Assembly: GCA_014384665.1 (NCBI GenBank)
Contig: JACNFI010000073.1
Coordinates: 1 to 5,868 of the forward strand
Source of the DNA: Candidatus Cloacimonadota bacterium
Lineage (GTDB): Bacteria > Cloacimonadota > Cloacimonadia > JGIOTU-2
Direction: 5' to 3'
Length of the DNA: 5,868 nt
Shown: one piece after another, positions 1-5,868 of the stretch
Numbering within the stretch: position 1 is the first letter of the stretch
How the letters are laid out: each line of letters opens with the position of its first letter
Notes under the pieces: model-generated
Database searches by the model: none
What the model saw: the letters and a program-made list of their open reading frames with translations, nothing else
Told to the model about the DNA's origin: nothing
Position numbers and translations under genes: made by a program

Positions 1-48
1 CAAATTTCTAATATAATAATCATAAACTAATTTTGAATATAAAAATAA

Positions 49-78
49 TTGACAGAAAATAAATCAAATAAGAAATAA
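49..78 (+). promoter_or_regulatory. Possible promoter of the tRNA-Arg gene
   Basis: A perfect sigma-70-type -35 hexamer TTGACA lies at 49-54, 32 bases before the tRNA. No good -10 box follows at the usual spacing; the best candidates are AT-rich but weak (around TAAGAA at 69-74 or AAATAA at 73-78). A start from these would fall almost at the tRNA 5' end, leaving little or no leader. The -35 match is seen directly; its use as a promoter is inference. The tRNA could instead be read from upstream of the window. Confidence 0.3.
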
Positions 79-86
79 GGAAGGTT

Positions 87-163
87 GCGCCCGTAGTTCA
101 ATTGGATAGAACATCGGACTTCGGATCCGACTGTTGGGGGTTCGACTCCCTCCGGGCGTGCCA
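87..163 (+). tRNA. tRNA-Arg (anticodon UCG)
   Basis: A complete cloverleaf can be folded by eye. The acceptor stem is 87-93 with 153-159; the D-stem is GTTC/GAAC (96-99/109-112) with GG at 104-105. The anticodon stem is TCGGA/TCCGA (114-118/126-130) around the loop CTTCGGA, giving anticodon TCG at 121-123. The variable loop is five bases (131-135). The T-stem is GGGGG/CCCTC with loop TTCGACT (141-147). The discriminator is G160 and CCA is encoded at 161-163. The anticodon reads CGA and probably CGG arginine codons. The known bacterial ArgRS identity elements A20 (base 106) and C35 (base 122) are present. The first acceptor pair is a G-U wobble (87-159), which is mildly unusual. It stands alone on the + strand, convergent with the large CDS. 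Confidence 0.96.
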
Positions 164-345
164 AAGTTTATAAACAATTATCTTAGAAAATTTATGAGTT
201 CACTATAAATACCCCTATTAAAATTTATTTTAAAGTCCTATATTCAACCCTATCTTTTGTATTATTAATATTTTTGAAGTCCTTTGATTTGCTCGCAGCA
301 GAACTTCTCCCTGATTTCTTCCAGCCAGTTATATAGAAAGTAGTT
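164..345. other. Intergenic region between the tRNA and the 3' end of the giant CDS
   Basis: This convergent intergenic stretch of 182 bases has no recognisable gene and no standard terminator (a GC stem followed by a T tract) on either strand. It contains the perfect palindrome GTTTATAAAC at 166-175 and an all-AT inverted repeat at 218-233 (arms TTAAAAT and ATTTTAA). A GC-richer patch lies at about 274-330: 26 of 57 bases are G or C there, against a very AT-rich surround. That patch is open on both strands and may be a gene relic; it is described in the findings. Confidence 0.6.
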
Positions 346-3300
346 TTAACGAAGAAGGACCATCTTTTTTATTTTATTATAATTACTAACATCCTCTGTT
401 GCAGAAAGAGTTTGGGTAAACAATCTATAAAAATAGATGCCTGAAGAAACTATTTTATTATTTTTATCTTTTCCATTCCACACGACAGAATAAAAGCCCT
501 TACCTTTCTTTTTATTAACTAATATTCTTATCAATTGCCCTCTAAGGTTGTAAATATTTATAGTTACAATGCAATCTTCCTTTAAAGAATAGGTTATTTT
601 AGATTCAGTTCTAAATGGATTAGGATATGTTGAAATCAAAGCTGTTTGAATTGGTTCTGATTCTTGCTCGTCAGTTGATACAAATATCACTTCAACAATA
701 TTGGAGGAGTCACTTATTCCATTTGTATATTCTGCATTAACATAAAAGAGATAATTAAAATTTGGATTCAGTAACATAGTGAACTCATTTTCAGTCGTAG
801 AACCAACATTTATGAAATGGGTTGTATACTTCAAAAAGACATTAAATTGTTCAAAATTGGGATTTTGAAAACCATTAAAATCCCAGAATAATGTAATAGT
901 ATCTCCTTCAAGAAAAAAAGCCAGATTTTCAGGAGCATCTAAATATTCCAATGTGAAATCAATGGTTACAATTTCATTGGGAACTACTTCAATATCTGTA
1001 ACTATCTCTTCACTATATCCAAAAAGATAAGCATTAACATCATAAAAACCAATGGGACATGTAAATGAATAATACCCGTTTTCATCAGGATGAATAGATT
1101 CAATATCATTTGTTAAAGTAACATCCATTACATTGGCTGAACCTCCATCTAATGTTATAGTTCCTTCAATAAATCCAGGATTATGACGAATTGCATATAT
1201 TTCAATATCATCCAGGGCAAGCATTTGTGAAGAAGTTTCGTTTGGTGCGAGAAGCCAGATAAATAATACTTCCTCTTCAAGAGACGGATTAGGAATATCT
1301 TCTATATGAACTGAATCAGGTTCATCCATAGATACAGCATCTCCCCAAAGACCAAACCAGAAATCATCAACTACTCTACCAAATCCATACCACGATTCAC
1401 CATTTAAGTTGCGGTATTTGAAATTAACTATAATTTTCTGAATATCATAAGCATATATCGGATTTGTAACGAGAAGTTGTTGAAAATATGTATGAGAGGT
1501 AAGAATAAATTCATTACCTGTGCCACCTGCATAGTTGTCAGTTCCTATATACCCATCTATTTGTAACCAATGGTTTTGCCAACCCTCTGAGAAATCTTCA
1601 TAAAAGATGAGTTCAGGATGTCCTATAACATAGTCAAAGGAATATTCCTTTGTATTTTCATTCAGTGTAATGCTTATTTGAAATATTATTAGTTCTCCAT
1701 TTGAAGCAGAATCAGATGCAGCAACCTGATATGTTAGGGAAATCTCATCTTCAGTTAAATTTATGATTTCCTGAGATTCTGGAGATATTGCAATTTCATC
1801 ATCATCTGGCTGAACTTCAACAATTGCATATTCTATTGGAAGATAAGATAATTTTTGTAATATAATCGTAAAAGTCCCAGTCTCTCCTGCTTCTAACTGG
1901 TTATCATTATCATCTGTATATATATAACTGGAGAAACCTAAATCAGGTGAGAAAATCCTTATTGGAGCTATATTCTCATTGCTTATTCCAGAATATTCCA
2001 TCATGAATATTAAATCAATATCAGTATTGTTTGGACAGTTCTCTGCTATTTCAATGGAAAATGCCTGATTACATTCACCCGTTTCATTAAATTCAAGGTC
2101 ACCACAGGTTGAATAATCTTGTAATATGGTTATATATTGGTTACTACAACTCAGTGAAACTGTAATATTATTTGCGGTTTGAAAACCAAGATTTCTTAAA
2201 GTAATAATTAAATCAAGTGTTTCTCCATTATTTGGAATACTATCTTGATTTCCTACCTGCTCAATAATATTTAGTTCTGTTACGATTAGATATGGTTCAC
2301 TAATTGGAACTGGTGGTCCTGTGAATTGAAGTGCCATATTATCTTCAAGAGGTTTTGCTGTTTCAGGATATTCATTGCTGTAAGAATATTCCAGTCCAAC
2401 TTGTGAAGTATGGTCTCCAATTCCAACTGTTGCATATTCTCCGTGGTCTATTTCAAACCCTCCATAATTCCCCTGGTCTACATTATGAACCTCATAATAT
2501 TGAAATTTTATCTTGCTGTCACCAAGATTAGTATATTCATAATTAACATCATACAAAATAGCTTGAAAAGTTTCAATAGAATTATCATATCTATTTAGCA
2601 ATCTTGACCATTCAACAATGAGTGCATGCATAGCTTCCTCATAATGATAACAAACATGTCCTTCAGTAATAATAAGGTCATCCCAGAAAGGAGCAATAAT
2701 CGGTTTGGGCACTAAAGGACCGGGTATTGACCAATTCATCCATTCAATAGAAAATTTAGACCCGGGCATAATAAATCCATTTGACGAAATACTAATCTGA
2801 TTATATACATTACCATAAAATCGGAAGGTGAATGGTAAATTAACTACTTCAATATCTCCAAATCCTTCATAATCTAAGTCCCACATATCCAATTGAGTGC
2901 CATTCCCTCCGTAATCAGGGTCTATTTCTATCCAATTATATACAGGTACTTCTGCATATCCAACATCTCCATCATCATAGCAGTAATATCCATAGGTGTC
3001 AGGTCCTGTTGGGTCTGTAACAGAAGCTTCTCCAAAATTCACAATAAAAGGAATAATTTGGTGTACATTATCATTGTAGAATATTGCATTAAATTGAATT
3101 TCCGAGCCAATGATATAATCTTCATCTACTGATAACTTAAATAAATCATCAGAGTTTGTCACATTTTCACCAGGCAGAACATCTCCAAAAAACGCTGTTG
3201 AATCTTCAACTGTTACTAAAGCTGAATTACAATTTAATATAGCATTTGCATCAGAAAATAATATACTTCCACTATTATGAATTGTTAATTCCAGATCAAA

Positions 3301-5655
3301 TGTATCACTTAAATCATATAATAAAATATCAGTTATTTCAAGAAAAGGTCCTGAAACCCCTATACAGAATAAACCTTCCCATTGGTTATTTTCACATTGT
3401 ATAGAGATAAAAAATTCAATTTCTTCACCATCAAGACAGTTATCTGATATTTCAACTGAATAAGCACTTAAAGATGTAACTACCTCATTTGGAAAGATAG
3501 GGTCAAATAAGGATATACTATCTAAAATAGTGATATAATCATTTTCTGTAGAGATGGTTGCAGTAACATTTTCTGCAGTAGTTGAACCATAATTTTTTAA
3601 TTGTATATTAAATGATGCTGTATCTCCAGTTACAAAATCAGTCAGATTCGTAACAGCATAAAAATTTACTGATTCACTGTCAGAAACAATCTCAAATTCT
3701 CCAAGATAAGATAAATAATTTTGTTTTGTAGCAGTTAATAAAACAACTCCTGTGGAATCATAATTAAATTCAACATTTGCAATCCCATTTTCATCTGTGA
3801 AATCTGAAGTAAATATTTCATCATCCCCTTTTAGGAGAGTAACCCAGACATCTGGTATTGGATTACTTGTAGAATCAGTAATTGATACGGACAAAAAATT
3901 GCTTCCAATCGGGATTTCATCAGAATAAATAATGGTCATTTCTTCAGGTCTTTTTGTCCAGAGCATCATTCCCGGGTCTCCTAATAGGTTTTTACCAATT
4001 GTATACCAATCAACATAATTATTAGGATTTGAAGGATAATTTTCATACAGAGCAAGTTTTCCTCTATTTAATGCTGCAGCAAGACTTGTTAATCCCTCTT
4101 CATAAATTCCATAGGCAATGCCAGCTGTGATAATATTATTAAGGCATGTATGAGTTGCACTGGATGACCCAATTGCTGCCACTGCTCCTGTGGGACTTGT
4201 TGGAGTTCCTGCTCTTATAAAACTCTCTATAGCAGATATTACACCATAGTTAGCAAAATTACCTGTATAACATGTAATACAAGATATAAAAGGCGTTTTA
4301 TAAACATTTGTTAATTCGTTAGTATTTTCAATTTCCCAACCACTAATCCCATAAAAACCTCTATAAAAATATGCTCCTACGCCTTCATTCAAAGCGTTTC
4401 TAATTTGAGGAATAAATGGAAGTTCATAAACTAAATTTGTTTCTACAGTAAGTTCATTTTCTTGAATAATCTCACTAATATACAGCATAGTTGTAATAGT
4501 AGATATACCAGAGCCATAAGGGTCACCCACTAAAAGTGCTCTATTGAGCCAATCATCACCGGATATAAATGGCTCTTGTTCGTAGTTAAGAATTTTTGCT
4601 ATTTGAGTTTGAAGTTCAAAGATAGAATCAAAAGAAAGCCGTCCAATCAATGCATCAGGAAAAATATCATTACCTTCCAGAAGAGTATAAGGATGGTCTC
4701 CATGCACATTCTGACCACCGTAACTCTCAAAAAAAGTAGGAATCATGAAACTGCCATTTGCATCTCCTACAATGAGTATAAATTCTGGAGGGTTATCCCA
4801 AGTATCATAAGCATTCTGGATATATTCTTTGATTTGATTTGCCTGATTGCCTATTTCAGATGTATTTAATATATGAACTTCATAACCTTTTCTGTGTTTC
4901 CAGTCAATTAAGCATTGTAAGGTTTGAAGAATAGTAGAATTACCGCTATATATGAATAAATAGCTACCAATTTGAAAGTCCGTTCGGTTTTGTATTCTTG
5001 CTTTGTTAATAACAAGATTTTCTGTTAAAGTATGAAAAATTGGGGATTGACCAAAGGAATGTTTCAGACTTAATCCATTTCGGTCTTGAATATAATTCAA
5101 TTTGATATTTATTGATTTTGCTATATGTAATTCCTTTTTTGCTGGGATATACTGAAATGGATTTATCGTTAATGTGGCAATTACATTGTCTCTCATTATT
5201 CCTGGTGAACTTATTGTAACAATATTAGATGGAAAAATTTCCTCTGAGTTATAAAATTCCTGCTTCACTACATAATCTGAAATGCCTTTATCTACATTAT
5301 TAAGATTACGGCTTGGAATTAGATACACATCCTTATAGATTTCAGATTCTAAAATGGAAACTTCTATTTCAACAGAACATCTCTCGGGAATTACTACAAG
5401 TTTTGAGAATGACGGAACATCTGGTTTGCCTATTTCAGAAAAGTCTGAGCCAGCAAAATTTATTAATTCTATTTTTGTATAATTTTCATTATTTGATTCT
5501 ACATTCTTTAAGATGAATTCAGGCGTGGTGAAAATTAGTTCAGTTGATGTTGTATTATCTGAAATACACTGGAAAGAGGAAATGTTTGCTGCTGATAAAA
5601 GAGTTGTACTCATTATAATTATTACCAATATGGTAAAAATCAGATATGATTTCAT
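346..5655 (-). CDS. Secreted C25 (gingipain-like) peptidase homologue, multidomain, with T9SS type A sorting domain
   Basis: This 1769-residue protein is probably exported through the Sec system and then across the outer membrane by T9SS, to be released or held at the cell surface. Domains in order: signal peptide (1 to about 23); gingipain-type propeptide (about 36-215); C25 peptidase domain (about 229-567, with ILIVGD at 293-298 and LLGDPGMMLW at 557-566); Ig-like module (570-657); two CARDB-like modules (660-875); beta-sandwich with an FYG...ISSNGF motif (885-1113); two more CARDB-like modules (1119-1345); jelly-roll or MAM-like module (1348-1489); carboxypeptidase-regulatory-like module (1493-1570); Fn3-like module (1573-1658); sorting domain (1677-1769). 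The cysteine region SCITCYTGNF (458-467) matches the gingipain nucleophile site, but the catalytic His position appears to be Phe434, so activity is doubtful. It is far longer than a minimal C25 enzyme. The ATG at 5655 is chosen because AAGGAG lies five bases upstream and a signal peptide follows at once. The TAA stop is at 346-348. The family call is strong; function and substrate are unknown. Confidence 0.92.
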   Translation of the reverse strand: MKSYLIFTILVIIIMSTTLLSAANISSFQCISDNTTSTELIFTTPEFILKNVESNNENYTKIELINFAGSDFSEIGKPDVPSFSKLVVIPERCSVEIEVSILESEIYKDVYLIPSRNLNNVDKGISDYVVKQEFYNSEEIFPSNIVTISSPGIMRDNVIATLTINPFQYIPAKKELHIAKSINIKLNYIQDRNGLSLKHSFGQSPIFHTLTENLVINKARIQNRTDFQIGSYLFIYSGNSTILQTLQCLIDWKHRKGYEVHILNTSEIGNQANQIKEYIQNAYDTWDNPPEFILIVGDANGSFMIPTFFESYGGQNVHGDHPYTLLEGNDIFPDALIGRLSFDSIFELQTQIAKILNYEQEPFISGDDWLNRALLVGDPYGSGISTITTMLYISEIIQENELTVETNLVYELPFIPQIRNALNEGVGAYFYRGFYGISGWEIENTNELTNVYKTPFISCITCYTGNFANYGVISAIESFIRAGTPTSPTGAVAAIGSSSATHTCLNNIITAGIAYGIYEEGLTSLAAALNRGKLALYENYPSNPNNYVDWYTIGKNLLGDPGMMLWTKRPEEMTIIYSDEIPIGSNFLSVSITDSTSNPIPDVWVTLLKGDDEIFTSDFTDENGIANVEFNYDSTGVVLLTATKQNYLSYLGEFEIVSDSESVNFYAVTNLTDFVTGDTASFNIQLKNYGSTTAENVTATISTENDYITILDSISLFDPIFPNEVVTSLSAYSVEISDNCLDGEEIEFFISIQCENNQWEGLFCIGVSGPFLEITDILLYDLSDTFDLELTIHNSGSILFSDANAILNCNSALVTVEDSTAFFGDVLPGENVTNSDDLFKLSVDEDYIIGSEIQFNAIFYNDNVHQIIPFIVNFGEASVTDPTGPDTYGYYCYDDGDVGYAEVPVYNWIEIDPDYGGNGTQLDMWDLDYEGFGDIEVVNLPFTFRFYGNVYNQISISSNGFIMPGSKFSIEWMNWSIPGPLVPKPIIAPFWDDLIITEGHVCYHYEEAMHALIVEWSRLLNRYDNSIETFQAILYDVNYEYTNLGDSKIKFQYYEVHNVDQGNYGGFEIDHGEYATVGIGDHTSQVGLEYSYSNEYPETAKPLEDNMALQFTGPPVPISEPYLIVTELNIIEQVGNQDSIPNNGETLDLIITLRNLGFQTANNITVSLSCSNQYITILQDYSTCGDLEFNETGECNQAFSIEIAENCPNNTDIDLIFMMEYSGISNENIAPIRIFSPDLGFSSYIYTDDNDNQLEAGETGTFTIILQKLSYLPIEYAIVEVQPDDDEIAISPESQEIINLTEDEISLTYQVAASDSASNGELIIFQISITLNENTKEYSFDYVIGHPELIFYEDFSEGWQNHWLQIDGYIGTDNYAGGTGNEFILTSHTYFQQLLVTNPIYAYDIQKIIVNFKYRNLNGESWYGFGRVVDDFWFGLWGDAVSMDEPDSVHIEDIPNPSLEEEVLFIWLLAPNETSSQMLALDDIEIYAIRHNPGFIEGTITLDGGSANVMDVTLTNDIESIHPDENGYYSFTCPIGFYDVNAYLFGYSEEIVTDIEVVPNEIVTIDFTLEYLDAPENLAFFLEGDTITLFWDFNGFQNPNFEQFNVFLKYTTHFINVGSTTENEFTMLLNPNFNYLFYVNAEYTNGISDSSNIVEVIFVSTDEQESEPIQTALISTYPNPFRTESKITYSLKEDCIVTINIYNLRGQLIRILVNKKKGKGFYSVVWNGKDKNNKIVSSGIYFYRLFTQTLSATEDVSNYNKIKKMVLLR
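349..627 (-). other. T9SS type A C-terminal sorting domain (residues 1677-1769)
   Basis: The last 93 residues begin with YPNPF, run through a FlgD-like Ig fold (ITYSL, VTINIYNLRGQLIR, VVWNGKD, SSGIYFYRL) and end in KIKKMVLLR. This is the standard layout of the type A sorting signal recognised by the type IX secretion system: YPNPF start, GxY(F/Y)YRL near the end, and a basic K-K-x-x-L-x-(R/K) tail. In characterised systems the domain is removed during export and the cargo is anchored or released. A Glu/Ser-rich linker (about 1659-1676) separates it from the Fn3-like module. The motifs are seen directly; export by T9SS is established for the family; this organism's T9SS genes are not in the window. 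Confidence 0.9.
682..1179 (-). other. Carboxypeptidase-regulatory-like plus Fn3-like modules (residues 1493-1658)
   Basis: Residues 1493-1570 (PGFIEGTITL..., with HPDENGYYSF, then PIGFYDVNAYLFGYSEE and a closing VTIDFTLE) have the pattern of the CarboxypepD_reg beta-sandwich common in FCB surface proteins. Residues 1573-1658 begin DAPENLAFFLEGDTITLFWDF and continue with FNVFLKY and YLFYVNAEYTNGISDSS, the strand pattern of a fibronectin type III domain. Both are probably structural spacers or binding modules between the jelly-roll domain and the sorting signal. The calls rest on motif appearance only. Confidence 0.7.
1189..1614 (-). other. Jelly-roll / MAM-like ('choice-of-anchor') module (residues 1348-1489)
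   Basis: The segment opens with ELIFYEDFSEGWQNHWLQIDG, typical of concanavalin-like jelly-roll modules (E-x-F-x-x-G-W), and closes with MLALDDIEIYAI, matching the usual 'a-L-D-D-I-x-I' end strand of MAM-type or choice-of-anchor J domains. In between are SHTYFQQLLVTNPIY and strands such as IIVNFKYRN. Such modules commonly bind carbohydrate or protein ligands in secreted FCB proteins. No ligand can be predicted here. Confidence 0.7.
1621..2301 (-). repeat. CARDB-like repeat modules 3 and 4 (residues 1119-1345)
   Basis: Two adjacent beta-sandwich units each open with an acidic turn ending in GE: GNQDSIPNNGE (1135-1145) and DDNDNQLEAGE (1248-1258). A strand of the form 'L-D-L-I-I-T-L-R-N' or 'T-F-T-I-I-L' follows. 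Unit 3 (SNQYITILQD... SIEIAENCPNNTDIDLIF) closely parallels unit 1 at residues 704-750. Unit 4 is more diverged. The acidic turns resemble calcium-binding loops, but that is inference. Confidence 0.65.
2317..3003 (-). other. Beta-sandwich module with FYG / ISSNGF motif (residues 885-1113)
   Basis: The module carries LPFTFRFYG (940-948), ISISSNGFI (954-962), IIAPFWDDL (986-994), a strand ALIVEWSRL (1011-1019), ILYDVNY (1033-1039), a central IKFQYY (1049-1054), ATVGIGDHTSQVGLEY (1075-1090) and a closing NMALQFTG. This arrangement recurs in large secreted peptidases of the FCB group and resembles NIDO-like or other extracellular beta-sandwich domains. It sits between the two pairs of CARDB-like repeats, so it interrupts an otherwise repetitive stalk. 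Its role is unknown; binding is a guess. Confidence 0.6.
3031..3678 (-). repeat. CARDB-like repeat modules 1 and 2 (residues 660-875)
   Basis: Unit 1 (660-770) has the sequence pattern F-x-T-G-D-T-A-S-F-N-I-Q-L-K-N-Y-G, typical of CARDB/APHP-type beta-sandwiches, then DYITILDS and VEISDNCLDGEEIEFFISI. Unit 2 (771-875) repeats the plan with FDLELTIHNSGS, ALVTVEDST, FGDVLPGE and EDYIIGSEIQFNAIF. Such modules usually act as stalks that hold catalytic or binding domains away from the surface. The repeats are diverged in protein and nucleotide sequence, so the duplication is old. Confidence 0.65.
3955..4971 (-). other. C25 peptidase domain (residues 229-567)
   Basis: The domain begins GSYLFIYSGN and contains the alpha/beta signatures of the gingipain fold: LIDWKHRKGYEVHIL (249-263), PPEFILIVGD (289-298), LLEGNDIFPDALIGRLSF (325-342), FYRGFYGISGW (430-440), PFISCITCYTGNF (455-467), GAVAAIGSSSATHTCLNN (490-507) and NLLGDPGMMLW (556-566). 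In gingipain R the catalytic dyad is a His in a GHG motif and a Cys in ACVNGDF. Here C462 fits the Cys, but the GHG position reads GFY, putting Phe434 where His is expected. A second cysteine (C459) makes a CxxC with C462. Fold assignment is secure; activity is uncertain. Confidence 0.88.
5011..5550 (-). other. Gingipain-type propeptide region (residues 36-215)
   Basis: The region after the signal peptide has the usual C25 propeptide pattern: the conserved G-K-P-D-V-P-S-F-S-K-L-V-V-I-P block (76-90), strands SVEIEVSILE (94-103), a middle segment VATLTINPFQYIPAKKELHIA in outline (159-179), then SINIKLNY (181-188). In gingipains this part is a chaperone and inhibitor removed on maturation. The assignment is by motif resemblance; no processing site can be named with confidence. 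Confidence 0.7.
5587..5655 (-). other. Sec signal peptide (residues 1 to about 23)
   Basis: The N-terminus MKSYLIFTILVIIIMSTTLL has one lysine, then a long hydrophobic core, then SAAN. Cleavage by signal peptidase I is likely after A22 or A23. There is no lipobox cysteine directly after the core, so a lipoprotein is unlikely. This supports the chosen start and periplasmic delivery before T9SS export. Confidence 0.9.
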
Positions 5656-5660
5656 GTCAT

Positions 5661-5666
5661 CTCCTT
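5661..5666 (-). promoter_or_regulatory. Shine-Dalgarno site of the C25 homologue gene
   Basis: On the - strand AAGGAG stands five bases before the ATG at 5655-5653 (AAGGAGATGACATG). An earlier ATG at 5660-5658 directly abuts the site and reads only ATG-ACA-TGA, so it cannot be the gene start. The strong site suggests efficient initiation independent of the upstream zinc-ribbon gene. Confidence 0.85.
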
Positions 5667-5693
5667 AATTTGCAGTTTACAATCTTAATATTT

Positions 5694-5864
5694 CTAATCT
5701 TCAAGTTCATTATTTGTATTTTTATATAAATTCCTATATTCAATCATCTCCCCATTTTCATTATGGAGTTGCCCACAAATTGGACATTCGTATACAATTA
5801 TTCCATTAATTTTTGTTTTTATGAGTATTGCTGTGCAGATTTGGCAGGATAACGATTTGCTCAT
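5694..5864 (-). CDS. Small zinc-ribbon protein (CxxC...CxxC), possibly partial at its 5' end
   Basis: From the ATG at 5864 the frame encodes 56 residues ending at TAG (5696-5694). Two CxxC knuckles are visible, CQIC (C7, C10) and CPIC followed by GQ (C27, C30), spaced by 16 residues with beta-prone segments between (TAILIKTKIN, GIIVYE). This is the standard geometry of a zinc ribbon or rubredoxin-like knuckle pair. The tail after residue 31 is polar and acidic (ending NNELED). The frame remains open to the window edge, so the start may lie further upstream and no ribosome site can be checked. It lies 38 bases before the giant CDS on the same strand, which suggests one transcript. The function is unknown: such small ribbons may bind nucleic acid or partner proteins, or only hold structural zinc. 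It has no signal peptide, so it is probably cytoplasmic. Confidence 0.75.
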   Translation of the reverse strand: MSKSLSCQICTAILIKTKINGIIVYECPICGQLHNENGEMIEYRNLYKNTNNELED

Positions 5865-5868
5865 GTTT

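Noticed and set aside
166..175. Perfect palindrome GTTTATAAAC just after the tRNA as an attachment or operator site.
   Set aside because: It is a single ten-base AT-rich palindrome with no second copy noticed and no integrase or regulator in the window.
218..233. Inverted repeat TTAAAAT/ATTTTAA as a terminator for the tRNA or the large gene.
   Set aside because: All arm bases are A or T, the loop would be two bases, and no T tract follows on either strand. Such repeats are expected by chance in very AT-rich DNA.
236..247. 12-base match TCCTATATTCAA, found again at 5732-5743, as direct repeats flanking the large gene.
   Set aside because: Exact 12-mers of this kind are expected by chance in nearly 6 kb of AT-rich sequence. 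One copy is inside the zinc-ribbon reading frame, and similarity fades at once outside it.
276..307. Nested arms GAAGT/ACTTC and TGCT/AGCA as a rho-independent terminator.
   Set aside because: The stems are short and broken by unpaired stretches, and no T run follows in either direction.
2331..5516. Several + strand open frames of 60-100 codons (for example at 2331-2531, 2893-3132, 4576-4869 and 5313-5516).
   Set aside because: They lie antisense inside the large CDS, have no convincing ribosome sites or domain motifs, and are low-complexity by-products of its codon use.
5652..5660. Upstream ATG at 5660-5658 on the - strand as a start or a leader mini-ORF.
   Set aside because: It reads ATG-ACA-TGA and directly abuts AAGGAG with no spacing. 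The next ATG has ideal spacing and a signal peptide. The ATGA overlap is probably incidental.

Overview
The window is AT-rich bacterial DNA dominated by one very long reverse-strand gene for a secreted, multidomain C25 (gingipain-like) peptidase homologue. Its C-terminus is a type A sorting domain of the type IX secretion system (T9SS). That combination points to the Fibrobacterota-Chlorobiota-Bacteroidota (FCB) group. The low GC, the style of the C25 domain (YRG-F-YG, GDPGMMLWT) and the stacking of CARDB-like and jelly-roll modules most resemble Cloacimonadota ('Candidatus Cloacimonas' relatives). This placement is inference from sequence style, not a database match.

Layout, left to right. 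Bases 1-86 are an AT-rich leader with a consensus -35 hexamer. Bases 87-163 are a complete tRNA-Arg(UCG) on the + strand with encoded CCA. Bases 164-345 have no convincing gene, but they hold a short GC-richer patch (about 274-330) that is open on both strands and may be a gene remnant. The giant CDS runs on the - strand from 5655 to 346 and converges on the tRNA. It is preceded by a 38-base gap with a clear Shine-Dalgarno site. Upstream, at 5864-5694 on the - strand, lies a small CDS for a 56-residue CxxC/CxxC zinc-ribbon protein. Its 5' end may continue past the window edge.

The two - strand genes are close enough to be one transcript. The large protein reads as an exported surface or secreted protein: signal peptide, gingipain-type propeptide, C25 domain, a stack of beta-sandwich adhesion and spacer domains, then the T9SS signal. 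The most interesting point is in the C25 domain. The cysteine nucleophile region is kept (CYTGNF), but the position of the catalytic histidine in the gingipain GHG motif appears to be phenylalanine (GFY). The protein may therefore be a non-catalytic or mechanistically altered member of the family. No CRISPR array, intact mobile element or clear defence system is visible.
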